Assembly: GCF_037027445.1 (NCBI RefSeq)
Contig: NZ_JBANDL010000002.1
Coordinates: 3,472,001-3,536,000 of the forward strand
Length of the DNA: 64,000 nucleotides
DNA from: Lysobacter firmicutimachus
Lineage (GTDB): Bacteria; Pseudomonadota; Gammaproteobacteria; Xanthomonadales; Xanthomonadaceae
Direction of reading: 5' to 3'
Every line of letters begins with the position of its first letter. Position 1 is the stretch's first letter. The notes under the pieces are model-generated. The model saw nothing but the letters and a program-made list of their open reading frames with translations, made no database searches and was not told where the DNA came from. The position numbers and the translations under genes are program-made. Below, in pieces: positions 36,853-45,572 of the stretch.

Positions 36853-37982
36853 ACCGGCGCCGATACCCGGGCGACCAGCCGGGCACGCTCGGCGGCCAGT
36901 TCGGGCGGAATCGAAGCGGCGTCGAAGTTGGCGTCGATCTCGCGCAGTACCGCTTCGGCGCCGGCGTGGTCGCCCGCGGCCGCCGCCAGGCAACCGCGCG
37001 CCGCCTCCAGCAGGCGCGCCTCGCGCGACAACGGCTGCAGCGCCGCGCATTCGACCGCCGCACGCAGGGTCGGATTGGCCGCCGCCGACAACGAGTCGCG
37101 CAGCGCATCCTGCGCCGCCGCCTGCGCCTCGCGGGTCGGCATGACGTAGAACAGCGGCCACAGATCGGCCTCGCCGGCGCGCTCGCGCCCGGCCAGCACG
37201 GCGGCCGCGGCGATCAGTCGCTGCGCCTTGACGATGCGCCGGTCCGACAGCCCCAGGCCGGCGCCACGCAGTTTGCGGATCGCGTCGGCCAGCAGGCCGC
37301 GCGCGGCGCCGAGATCGACCTCGTCGACGCAGCGGCTCAGGGTGTCGATGTCGGCCAGATCGGCGAAATGCTGCGGCGACGAACGGCCGGCCTGCCAACC
37401 GCCTTCGAGCAGCGCTTCCAACTGGTGGTCCGGCACCGGTTCGACGAACAGATGCAGCAGGAAGCGATCGGCGAACGCAGCCAGCGACTCGTCGTCGGGC
37501 AGAGCGTTCGCGGCGCCCACGCAGACCCGCAACGGACAGGCCAGCTGAGTGTGGCCGCGGCGGAAGCGGCGCTCGTTGAGCACGCCGAGCAAGGTATTCA
37601 GGATCGCAGTGGAACCGAGGAAGACCTCGTCCAGGAAGGCGATCTCGGCCTCCGGCAACATGCCGCTGACATCGGTTTCGACCACGCCCTCGCGCAGCCG
37701 GCGCAGGTCGACCGGGCCGAACAGTTCCGACGGCTCGGTGAATCGGCCGAGCAGGTACTCGAAATAGCGCCCGCCCAGGGCGGCGGCGACGCGGCGCACG
37801 ACCGCGCTCTTGGCGGTGCCGGGCGGGCCCAGGATCAGCAAGTGCTCCTGCGCCACGGCGGCGAGCACGATGAGTTCGGCGAGCTGTTCGCGTTCGACCA
37901 GCCCGGTGGTGGCGGAATGCACCGCTTCGCGGACGCGGGCGGCGGCCTGCTGCGCGGCGGAAAGTTCGTGCGGAGGCATCAT
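36849..37982 (-). CDS. MoxR/RavA-type AAA+ ATPase
   Basis: The product is 377 residues. AAA+ motifs are intact: Walker A GPPGTAKS (52-59), Walker B IAFLDE (114-119) followed by the RavA-like STAILNTLLGVLNERRF, sensor 1 GAANALPDDESL, and an ADRFLL arginine-bearing segment. The sequence is closer to RavA than to generic MoxR. MoxR ATPases act with vWA proteins as chaperone-like remodelers, in the cytoplasm. It is first in the leftward operon; ATG 37982 (tandem ATGATG) has AAGGA about ten bases upstream. It faces the rightward AAA+ gene across 227 bp. Confidence 0.9.
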   Translation of the reverse strand: MMPPHELSAAQQAAARVREAVHSATTGLVEREQLAELIVLAAVAQEHLLILGPPGTAKSAVVRRVAAALGGRYFEYLLGRFTEPSELFGPVDLRRLREGVVETDVSGMLPEAEIAFLDEVFLGSTAILNTLLGVLNERRFRRGHTQLACPLRVCVGAANALPDDESLAAFADRFLLHLFVEPVPDHQLEALLEGGWQAGRSSPQHFADLADIDTLSRCVDEVDLGAARGLLADAIRKLRGAGLGLSDRRIVKAQRLIAAAAVLAGRERAGEADLWPLFYVMPTREAQAAAQDALRDSLSAAANPTLRAAVECAALQPLSREARLLEAARGCLAAAAGDHAGAEAVLREIDANFDAASIPPELAAERARLVARVSAPV

Positions 37983-38209
37983 CGACGGCCGGAATCCTTG
38001 GCGTACGGGGACGACGGCACGCGGACCGCGGCCGGCCTCCCCAGGGCTGGCGTAGGGGCGCGACACCGGAACCCGGCGCCACCCGCGCACTGTAGGCGCG
38101 GGCATGCACGAATCGCAACCTGCGCCTCGTACGCTGAACGCGTCGCCGGTCTATCGTGTCCGGTTTTTCATTACCCTAGGCTGTCGCCACGCCCGGCCAG
38201 GACGCCGTC
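37983..38209. promoter_or_regulatory. Divergent promoter region between the two AAA+ operons
   Basis: The 227-bp gap between the two divergent start codons must hold both promoters. The stretch near 38150-38175 (CTATCGTGTCCGGTTTTTCATTACCC) is the only AT-richer part and is the best place for a rightward promoter. No operator palindrome was convincing. Confidence 0.5.
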
Positions 38210-39571
38210 ATGCCCGAAACTCCGCTCGAGGACCTGCTCGCCGCGCTCGCGGCCAGCCCGCACAATCCGGCCCTGGGCGCGTTGGTGGTCAACGCCTGCC
38301 TGAATGCCGCCGACCCGGACGCCCTGTTGCGCGCGATCGCGCTCGGCGGCGAGCCCCTGCTCGCCGACCCGGTACAGCGCGACGCCGCCTGGCGCTTGCT
38401 CCTGCAACACGGCCGCGATGCCGACGTGGCGCGCCTGGCGCCGGCCGGCACGGCCGCCTCGCTGCTGGCGCGTGCGCGCCTGAACCTGCAAGACGGCGCC
38501 CGCGACGAAGCGCGCGCGCTGTACCAGCAGGCGATCGCGCTGAACCCCGCACTCGAAGACGCGGCCTTGGCGAACGAACTGGCGGGCAAAGTGATTTCCC
38601 TGGCCAACGCGCGCCGGCAACACGAAGGCGCGCCGCGCCCGCAGACCAGCGTGGCCAACGACGACACCGATGCCGAGGACGTGGTGCGGCTGCTGCAGCC
38701 GGCGCAGGAGCGGATCGCGTTCGCCGACGTCGGCGGCCTGGACGAGGTCAAGCAGCAGATCCGCCGCCGCATCATCACCCCCTTCCTCAAGCCCTCGCTG
38801 TTCGAGCGCTTCAAGCGCCGTTCCGGCGGCGGCATCCTGCTGTACGGCCCGCCCGGCTGCGGCAAGACCCTGCTCGCCCGCGCCACCGCCGGCGAATGCG
38901 GCGCGCGTTTCTACAACGTCGCCATCACCGACGTACTCGACATGTACATCGGCGAATCCGAGCGCAAGCTGCACGCGATCTTCGAGCAGGCGCGTCGCAC
39001 CGCGCCGTCGGTGGTGTTCTTCGACGAGGTCGAGGCGATCGGCGGCAAGCGCCAACACTCGCGCGAGGCCGGCTCGGCCAAGCTGGTCAGCCAGTTCCTG
39101 ACCGAACTGGACGGCTTCGGCCAGAACAACCAGGGCGTGCTGATCCTCGGCGCGACCAACGTGCCCTGGGCGGTGGATTCGGCGTTCCGCCGCCCCGGCC
39201 GCTTCGACCGGGTGCTGTTCGTGCCGCCGCCGGACGAGCCCGCGCGGCGTGCGATCCTGGACTTGCTGCTGCGCGATCGTCCGCTCGACGGCGCGATCGA
39301 CAGCGCCGAACTGGCGCGTCTGAGCTCGGGCCATTCCGGCGCCGACCTGCGTCACCTGGTCGAAAGCGCGATCGACGAGGCGATCGACGATTCCATCGAC
39401 CAGGGCCGCGAAGTGCCGCTGAGCATGGCCCATCTGCGCGCGGCGCTGAAGGACAGCCGCGCCACCACGCTGGAATGGCTGACCACGGCGCGCAATCACG
39501 CCCGCTACGCCAATCAGGGCGGCCAGTACGACGAAGTGCTGGACTTCCTCAAGCGCCACGGGGGCGGCTGA
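38210..39571 (+). CDS. Cdc48/FtsH-like AAA+ ATPase with helical N-terminal domain
   Basis: The product is 453 residues. Residues 1-150 are helical, with a TPR-like unit (ARDEARALYQQAIALNPALE). Residues 165-420 are a classical AAA domain: Walker A GPPGCGKT (213-220), pore-loop segment DMYIGESERK, Walker B VVFFDE (268-273), sensor 1 GATN, and arginine fingers in RRPGRFDR (327-334). It has no peptidase domain or membrane helix. It should unfold or remodel protein substrates using ATP. It leads the rightward operon and overlaps the following gene by one base. Confidence 0.87.
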   Translation: MPETPLEDLLAALAASPHNPALGALVVNACLNAADPDALLRAIALGGEPLLADPVQRDAAWRLLLQHGRDADVARLAPAGTAASLLARARLNLQDGARDEARALYQQAIALNPALEDAALANELAGKVISLANARRQHEGAPRPQTSVANDDTDAEDVVRLLQPAQERIAFADVGGLDEVKQQIRRRIITPFLKPSLFERFKRRSGGGILLYGPPGCGKTLLARATAGECGARFYNVAITDVLDMYIGESERKLHAIFEQARRTAPSVVFFDEVEAIGGKRQHSREAGSAKLVSQFLTELDGFGQNNQGVLILGATNVPWAVDSAFRRPGRFDRVLFVPPPDEPARRAILDLLLRDRPLDGAIDSAELARLSSGHSGADLRHLVESAIDEAIDDSIDQGREVPLSMAHLRAALKDSRATTLEWLTTARNHARYANQGGQYDEVLDFLKRHGGG

Positions 39572-40044
39572 TGGCGGCCTCGGTCTATCGCCTGCCCGAC
39601 GAACCGCTGCCGTCGGGCCTGTCGCGCTACGCGGTCGATCCGCTGTGGCCGATGCTGACCCTGATGCTGGCCGGCAACGGCTTCGGCCTGGCCTGGTTCG
39701 CGTTCAACGGTTTCGCCCTCGGCAGCCCGACCCGCGGCCGCGAACTGGCCTTGCTGGCGCTCAACCTGGCCGGCGCGATCGCGCTGCTGTGGCTGCTGGG
39801 CGCGCTCAGCCAGGCCGGCTGGCTGCCGCGCCAGTACATGGAGTACGCCTTGCTGTCGGTGATCACGCTCAAGCTGGCCACCGGCTACGCGCTGTACATG
39901 ATGCAGCAGCGCTGCTTCGAGCTGTGGGAGTACTACGGCGGCATGGCGCGCAACGGCCTGCCGTTGCTGATTCTCGCGACCCTGTTCGCGCGCCGCCTGT
40001 TCGATCTGCAATGGCCGGCGCTGCTGCGCATGGTGCTGGAATGA
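39571..40044 (+). CDS. Four-helix membrane protein, unknown function
   Basis: The product is 157 residues with about four membrane helices (near 28-48, 60-82, 92-110 and 127-145) and a short soluble N-terminus. I recognise no family. Its ATG shares a base with the upstream TGA (TGATG), and the TPR gene starts 16 bp downstream, so it is translationally coupled to both. It may anchor the AAA+ ATPase to the membrane; this is inferred from context. Confidence 0.7.
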   Translation: MAASVYRLPDEPLPSGLSRYAVDPLWPMLTLMLAGNGFGLAWFAFNGFALGSPTRGRELALLALNLAGAIALLWLLGALSQAGWLPRQYMEYALLSVITLKLATGYALYMMQQRCFELWEYYGGMARNGLPLLILATLFARRLFDLQWPALLRMVLE

Positions 40045-40060
40045 CCCCGGAGCCGCGCGC

Positions 40061-40993
40061 ATGAGCCTGGACATGTCCCGTCACGCCCTCGCTCTGGCCC
40101 GCCGTCACTACGGCCACGGCCAGGTCGACCAAGCCATCGACGTGCTGCTGCGCCTGCTCGGCGAAGACCCCGATCTCGCCGAAGCGCACGCCCTGCTCGC
40201 GTTCTGCCTGCTCAAGCGCAAGCGCCTGCACGTGGCCGCGCTGGAAGCCGCGCGCGCGCTCGAGCTGGAGCCCGACTCGGTGTATTCGCACCTGGCCGCA
40301 GCGCTGGTCGCGATCGCGCGCCGGCGACTGAGCGAGGCCGAAACCCACTTGAACGCGGCGCGCGAACTCGATCCGGCCGCGGCGGTGATCGAAGACGGCT
40401 TCGCCCGGCTGCACCTGGCCTGGGGCCACGACGAACGCGCCCTGGCGCATGCGCGCCGCGCCTGCGAGCTGGAACCCGACGATCTCGACTACCGCGCCCT
40501 GCTCGCCAGCCTGGAGTTCCGCCGCGGCGACCGCGGCACGGCCGAAGCTTTGGCGCGCGAAGTGCTGGAGCTCGACCCCGAGCATCTGGAAGCGCTGTGC
40601 GTGCTCGGTCATTGCGAACTCGCCGCCGGCCGCGTCGACGACGCGCGCCAGCACGCCGCCTGGGCGGTGCAGTTGGACCCGATGGACGAACAGGCCTTGA
40701 CCCTGCTGGCCGCGGTCAAGGCCCGGCGCAGCCCGCTGCTGGGCCTGTGGTGGCGCTTCCAGAGCTATCTGACCGCCGGCTCGCGCACCCGCACCGTCGT
40801 CCTGCTGCTGGGCCTGTTCCTGCTCTACCAGATCGGCATGATCGCACTGAGCCAAAACGGCCTGCAGCGCTGGACCCTGCCCTTGTCGCTGCTGTGGCTG
40901 GGCTTCTGCGCCTACACCTGGATCGCGCCGGGGCTGTTCTGGCGTTCGGTGAAGAAGGAATTGCAACAGGTGAGGTTGCGGCCGGGCTTCTGA
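40061..40993 (+). CDS. TPR protein with C-terminal membrane helices
   Basis: The product is 310 residues. About six TPR units fill residues 1-230 (for example DQAIDVLLRLLGEDPDLAEAH and EALAREVLELDPEHLEAL). Two hydrophobic helices follow near 245-265 and 272-290. The TPR array should face the cytoplasm and bind partner proteins, plausibly the AAA+ ATPase two genes upstream. It ends the rightward operon; repeats follow. Confidence 0.83.
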   Translation: MSLDMSRHALALARRHYGHGQVDQAIDVLLRLLGEDPDLAEAHALLAFCLLKRKRLHVAALEAARALELEPDSVYSHLAAALVAIARRRLSEAETHLNAARELDPAAAVIEDGFARLHLAWGHDERALAHARRACELEPDDLDYRALLASLEFRRGDRGTAEALAREVLELDPEHLEALCVLGHCELAAGRVDDARQHAAWAVQLDPMDEQALTLLAAVKARRSPLLGLWWRFQSYLTAGSRTRTVVLLLGLFLLYQIGMIALSQNGLQRWTLPLSLLWLGFCAYTWIAPGLFWRSVKKELQQVRLRPGF

Positions 40994-41627
<634 letters not shown>

Positions 41628-42344
41628 CTACTTCACGACCCGCAGCTTCGACGCGCGGCGACGCTGCAACAAGGCTTCGCGGCGAGCATCACGGCCGTTG
41701 CCGCCATTGCCCCCGCCCGGCGGACGCCGGCGCCAGTAGAGAAGCGTCAGCCAACCGATCAACATGCCGCCGAGGTGGGCGAAATGCGCGATGCCGCTGC
41801 CCTGCGCGAACACGCCGTACACCACCGCCGCGATCGCATAGATGATCACCAACGTGCGCGCCTTGAGCACGATCGGGAACGGCAGCAAGGTCACCCGCCG
41901 GTGCGGGAACAACATGCCGTAGGCCAGCAACAGACCGTAGATCGCGCCCGACGCGCCCAGGGTCAGATAGAACTCGCCGTGCCGCACCGCATAGGACGCG
42001 AACAGCAACTGCAACACGCCCGAACCGAGCAAGCAGACGAAGTAGTAGACGACGAAGCGCCTGGCGCCCCAGTGATATTCCAACGAGGCGCCGAACATCA
42101 CCAGCGCCAGCATGTTGAACACCAGATGGCCGACCGAGCCGTGCAGGAAACCGTAGGTCAGCAACTGCCAGGGCATGAAGCCCGGCCCGACGAAATCGAA
42201 CTTGGCCGGAAGCCACGGCCACAGTTCCAGCCACAGCACCCACGACTGCGTCGACGGGCTCCAGCTCAACAGCCATTGCAAAACGAACGCGGCGACATTG
42301 GCGATCAGCAGTTTCCTGGTGACCGGCGGGATACTGGAAAACAT
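41628..42344 (-). CDS. Rhomboid family intramembrane serine protease
   Basis: The product is 238 residues with six membrane helices. The catalytic Ser lies in GASGAIYG and the His in AHFAHLGGMLIG; the L1-loop-helix 2 region has HGSVGHLVFNM, with the conserved His and Asn. Rhomboids cut membrane-anchored proteins within the lipid bilayer. The C-terminal about 35 residues are a basic cytoplasmic tail. GAGGAG precedes ATG 42344. Confidence 0.9.
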   Translation of the reverse strand: MFSSIPPVTRKLLIANVAAFVLQWLLSWSPSTQSWVLWLELWPWLPAKFDFVGPGFMPWQLLTYGFLHGSVGHLVFNMLALVMFGASLEYHWGARRFVVYYFVCLLGSGVLQLLFASYAVRHGEFYLTLGASGAIYGLLLAYGMLFPHRRVTLLPFPIVLKARTLVIIYAIAAVVYGVFAQGSGIAHFAHLGGMLIGWLTLLYWRRRPPGGGNGGNGRDARREALLQRRRASKLRVVK

Positions 42345-42436
42345 CGCGACTCCTCGGACCGGCCGCTATGGTAGCCGCTGCCCCGCCCCGGCGCCGTGAG
42401 CGCCATGTGCACAGGCCTTGCGCAGGCGGTCGGGAT

Positions 42437-42772
42437 TCAGTCCGCCGGACCCCAGATCTGCGAGTCCAGGGTCGCGGCGGCGCGCTGGCCGCGCACCCGC
42501 CCCTTCTCCACCGTCACCCCCTCGGCACGCAGACGCTGCGATTGTTCGCGATAGCCCTTGGACCCCTCGGGGAACGCGATCCGCCCGTCCGAACGCAGCA
42601 CCCGGTGCCAGGGCAGCTTGGCGTCCTCGTTCTCGCTGAGCAGGCGCGCGACCAGGCGCGCCCGGCCCGGCAGGCCGGCGCGGCGGGCGATCTCGCCGTA
42701 ACCGGCGACCTGGCCCTTGGGAATCGCGCGGATCGCGGCGCGGATGCGTGCGGCGGCAGTTTCGCTGTCCAT
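42437..42772 (-). CDS. Alkyltransferase-like protein (ATL, MGMT family)
   Basis: The product is 111 residues. It resembles the DNA-binding domain of O6-alkylguanine-DNA alkyltransferase but the active-site PCHRV reads PWHRV, with Trp55 in place of the acceptor Cys. Y25 (GQVAGYGEIA) and the Arg in GRARLVA are kept. ATL proteins bind O6-alkylguanine without repairing it and pass the lesion to nucleotide excision repair. It is monocistronic and ends about 90 bp from the rhomboid start. Confidence 0.9.
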   Translation of the reverse strand: MDSETAAARIRAAIRAIPKGQVAGYGEIARRAGLPGRARLVARLLSENEDAKLPWHRVLRSDGRIAFPEGSKGYREQSQRLRAEGVTVEKGRVRGQRAAATLDSQIWGPAD

Positions 42773-42813
42773 CGCGGTAGCATAAGCCGCTGTAGCGCGC
42801 AGGAGTCGCCCCC

Positions 42814-43221
42814 ATGCAGTTCGAACAGATCCGCCAGCACCTGACCCGGACCGGGTTCCACCTCACCGTTCATGACGAGAGCGTGATCTGCATCGAGCTC
42901 TCGCTCGAGCAGGGCACCCGCCACCAGGCGATCTTCCTGTCCGAGCTGATGGACGACGACGGCCGCCCGTTCCTGCGCGTGGCCACCGCGATCGCGCCGA
43001 CCACCGGCCTGGACGCACGCCGCGCGCTGGCGTTCAACTGGGAAAGCCACGTCGGCTACCTGGCGATCGGCGATCTCGACGGAGTGCCCTATCTGCACCT
43101 GTGCGAGAACCGCCCGCTGGAAAGCCTGGACGGCGCCGAGGTGCAGCGCCTGGTGCTGGAGATCGGCGGCGTCGGCGACCGCATGGAGCGCGTGCTGTCG
43201 GCCAACGGCGACCTGCTCTGA
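42814..43221 (+). CDS. Conserved hypothetical protein, chaperone/YbjN-like
   Basis: The product is 135 residues, soluble and acidic, with an alpha/beta pattern: LTRTGFHLTVHDESVICIEL, then FLRVATAIAPTT and a C-terminal helical segment. The layout recalls YbjN or type III secretion chaperone-like folds, but I cannot assign it firmly. AGGAG nine bases before the ATG supports the start. It is divergent from the ATL gene with 41 bp between starts. Confidence 0.7.
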   Translation: MQFEQIRQHLTRTGFHLTVHDESVICIELSLEQGTRHQAIFLSELMDDDGRPFLRVATAIAPTTGLDARRALAFNWESHVGYLAIGDLDGVPYLHLCENRPLESLDGAEVQRLVLEIGGVGDRMERVLSANGDLL

Positions 43222-43287
43222 GCCGAGCCTCGTCGCTTTTGCCGCTTTTGCGGGAGCCGCGGCCCACGGGGATTCGGCACAAAAGAG

Positions 43288-43313
43288 AAAGCCCGCTCGA
43301 AGCGGGCTTTTTT
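43288..43313. terminator. Bidirectional terminator
   Basis: AAAGCCCGCT-cga-AGCGGGCTTT with a T-run rightward (TTTTTTCG) and A-rich left flank. It sits between two converging genes and can serve both. Confidence 0.88.
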
Positions 43314-43342
43314 CGTCAGGACCCCGCCGATGCGGCGGCGGC

Positions 43343-44470
43343 TCAGACCCAACCGAACAGACGCATCAGCTCGAACAGGCCGTAGGCGATGCCGCCGGCC
43401 GCCGGAATGGTCAGGATCCAGGCCCAGATCATCTTCTCGACCACGGTCCACTTGATCGAATTGAAGCGTTTGGCCGTGCCCACGCCCATGATCGCAGCGG
43501 AGATGTTGTGGGTGGTCGAGACCGGAATGCCCAGCGACGAGGCGGCCATGATCACCGAGGCCGCGCTGGTCTCGGCGGCGAAGCCATGGATCGGATGCAG
43601 CTTGACCAGCTTGTGGCCCAGGGTCTTGATGATCCGCCAGCCGCCGGCGGCGGTGCCGGCCGCCATCACCACGGCGCAGGTCAGCTTGATCCAGGTGTCG
43701 ATGTCGTTGTGCGCGATCGCGCCCGGCGAGGGGTGCAGGAACGCCAGCCACGCCGGCAGGTTGTCCAGCGTGCCGGCCTGCTGCGCGCTGATCAGGGCCA
43801 GGGCGATGATGCCCATGGTCTTCTGCGCGTCGTTCATGCCGTGGGCGAAGCCCATGCCGGCGGCGCTGAGCAACTGCGCCTTGCCGAAGAAACCGTTGAC
43901 CCAGCGCGGCCGCGCCATCCGCCGCAGGAGGCCGCCGCTGGCGGCCATGCCCGAGATCAGCGCGAACAGCACGCCCATGACCAGGAAACCGGCGGCGAAG
44001 CCGAGTACCGGCGAGGTCACCATCGGCACGATCACTTTCCACAGCACGCCGGCGCTCTTCCAGATCGGATCGGCCGGATGCGACCAGATGACCGCGTGCC
44101 AGTTGTTCGAAGCCGCCGCCAGCGCCGCGCCGCACAGGCCGCCGATCAGCGCGTGCGAGGACGAGGACGGCAGGCCCAGCCACCAGGTGATCAGGTTCCA
44201 GACGATGCCGCCGAGCAGGGCGCACAGCAGCAGCTGCGAGCCGACCTCGACCACCCCGGCGTCGATCAGGCCCGAAGCGATGGTCTTGGCCACCGCGGTG
44301 CCCCACAGCGCGCCGACCAGGTTGGTCGAAGCCGCGAGCATCACCGCCTGCATCGGCGAGAGCACCTTGGTCGCCACCACGGTGGCGATGGAATTGGCGG
44401 TGTCGTGGAAGCCGTTGACGTACTCGAAGATCAACGCCGCGAGGATCACCACCAGGACCAGCGTAAGCAT
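43343..44470 (-). CDS. PiT family inorganic phosphate transporter
   Basis: The product is 375 residues with about ten membrane helices and the two PiT signature repeats: GFHDTANSIATVVATKVLSP near the N-terminus and GMGFAHGMNDAQKTMGII in the second half. PiT carriers take up metal-phosphate with protons at low affinity. It follows the PhoU-like gene by ten bases, the usual pairing. The stop lies close to the terminator at 43288. Confidence 0.92.
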   Translation of the reverse strand: MLTLVLVVILAALIFEYVNGFHDTANSIATVVATKVLSPMQAVMLAASTNLVGALWGTAVAKTIASGLIDAGVVEVGSQLLLCALLGGIVWNLITWWLGLPSSSSHALIGGLCGAALAAASNNWHAVIWSHPADPIWKSAGVLWKVIVPMVTSPVLGFAAGFLVMGVLFALISGMAASGGLLRRMARPRWVNGFFGKAQLLSAAGMGFAHGMNDAQKTMGIIALALISAQQAGTLDNLPAWLAFLHPSPGAIAHNDIDTWIKLTCAVVMAAGTAAGGWRIIKTLGHKLVKLHPIHGFAAETSAASVIMAASSLGIPVSTTHNISAAIMGVGTAKRFNSIKWTVVEKMIWAWILTIPAAGGIAYGLFELMRLFGWV

Positions 44471-44480
44471 GGCGCGGGCC

Positions 44481-45107
44481 TCAGGAGTTCTTGAGCACGA
44501 TCTGGTAGGCGACCACGCCGGCCTCGCGGCAGCGGTCGATCGCCTTCTCCAGGATCTCGAAGAACTCCTTGAGCAGGAACATCTGCAGGTTGTCGAGCTG
44601 GCCGGAATAGATGTCGCGGTACAGCTCCAGCATCAGCCGGTCGGCTTCGTTCTCCAGCGCGCGCAACTGGTCGTTGAGCGCCTTCATCGGCTCCAGCTTG
44701 AGGTGGCGCAGCTGGTGGACCATCTTCACCACCACCGCGGCGGCCTGTTCCAGCATCGCCGCGCGCGGGGCGAAGTCGATGTGCTCCAGGTGGCGGGTGG
44801 CCAGCGAGTAGCGATCGGCGAACTTCTCGACCTGCTTGGGGATCTTGTACAGAGCCGAGCTCAGCGCCTCGATGTCCTCGCGCTCGATCGGGGTGATGAA
44901 ACTGTCGACCAGTTCCTGGCTGATCTTGTCCGAGGTCTCGCGTTCGCGCTGGCGGGCCAGCTTGAACGCATCCAGCGCCGGCTGACGGTCCGAGGCCTTG
45001 AGCATGTCGTACAGGGCCTTGGTGCTGTCATGGGCGGCGACCGCAGCCTCCTCGAGCAGGGTGTAGAACTGATTGCCTTGGCCGAAAATGGTCTGCAGGG
45101 AAAACAT
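44481..45107 (-). CDS. DUF47/TIGR00153 PhoU-like protein, PiT partner
   Basis: The product is 208 residues, almost all helical (for example QPALDAFKLARQRERETSDK and LKEFFEILEKAIDRCREAGV). It matches the DUF47 family, which resembles PhoU and is usually encoded with PiT transporters, whose activity it is thought to control. ATG 45107 (MFSLQTIFGQGNQFY) is the family start. The frame continues upstream to 45386 without support. Confidence 0.9.
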   Translation of the reverse strand: MFSLQTIFGQGNQFYTLLEEAAVAAHDSTKALYDMLKASDRQPALDAFKLARQRERETSDKISQELVDSFITPIEREDIEALSSALYKIPKQVEKFADRYSLATRHLEHIDFAPRAAMLEQAAAVVVKMVHQLRHLKLEPMKALNDQLRALENEADRLMLELYRDIYSGQLDNLQMFLLKEFFEILEKAIDRCREAGVVAYQIVLKNS

Positions 45108-45572
45108 GCTGGGGTGCCTCTGGGCCTGTGGCCGCGGTTGCCGGCCGCCGGGGCCGAAAGGGTTTGCGGGCGCGATTATGACGGTTTGAGGCGCGCCCGC
45201 CCACCTTGACGCCGGCCTCGGCCGCCCCCACCCGATACCCGAAGGCCGTCGCAGCGCCGCATGCAGGCGGCTTTCACGCCCACCCGACAGCGCAGCCGGC
45301 ACGGTCGGCCTGCTCGCCCCTCGCCCGGCAAACCCGTCCCGGCCGCCCCGCCGCGACGGAACCGGCCCGACCGACCCGGCCGCCATCAGGCGGCCTGCTA
45401 AGATCGGTGCCGGTCAGAGCGTCGGCCCCGCCGGCCGCTCGGCCGCCCTTCCCGTTTTTCCGCCCCGCACAATGGACGACGACCCAAAACCGCCGCCCGG
45501 CCGTACCCCGGCCCGCTCCCGCCGCGCAATGCGCCCCCTCCGTGATCCCACCGGCCGCAGGAGGCATTGCCG
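45108..45572. other. Divergent intergenic region, DUF47-pit / CNNM
   Basis: The 465-bp gap separates two divergent genes and should hold both promoters. It is very GC-rich; I found no gene, operator or stem-loop that can be supported, apart from AGGAGG at 45559-45564 ahead of ATG 45573. Confidence 0.5.

Noticed and set aside
45567..45572. TTG as start of the CNNM gene
   Set aside because: It is only two bases from AGGAGG; ATG 45573 has the proper eight-base spacing.
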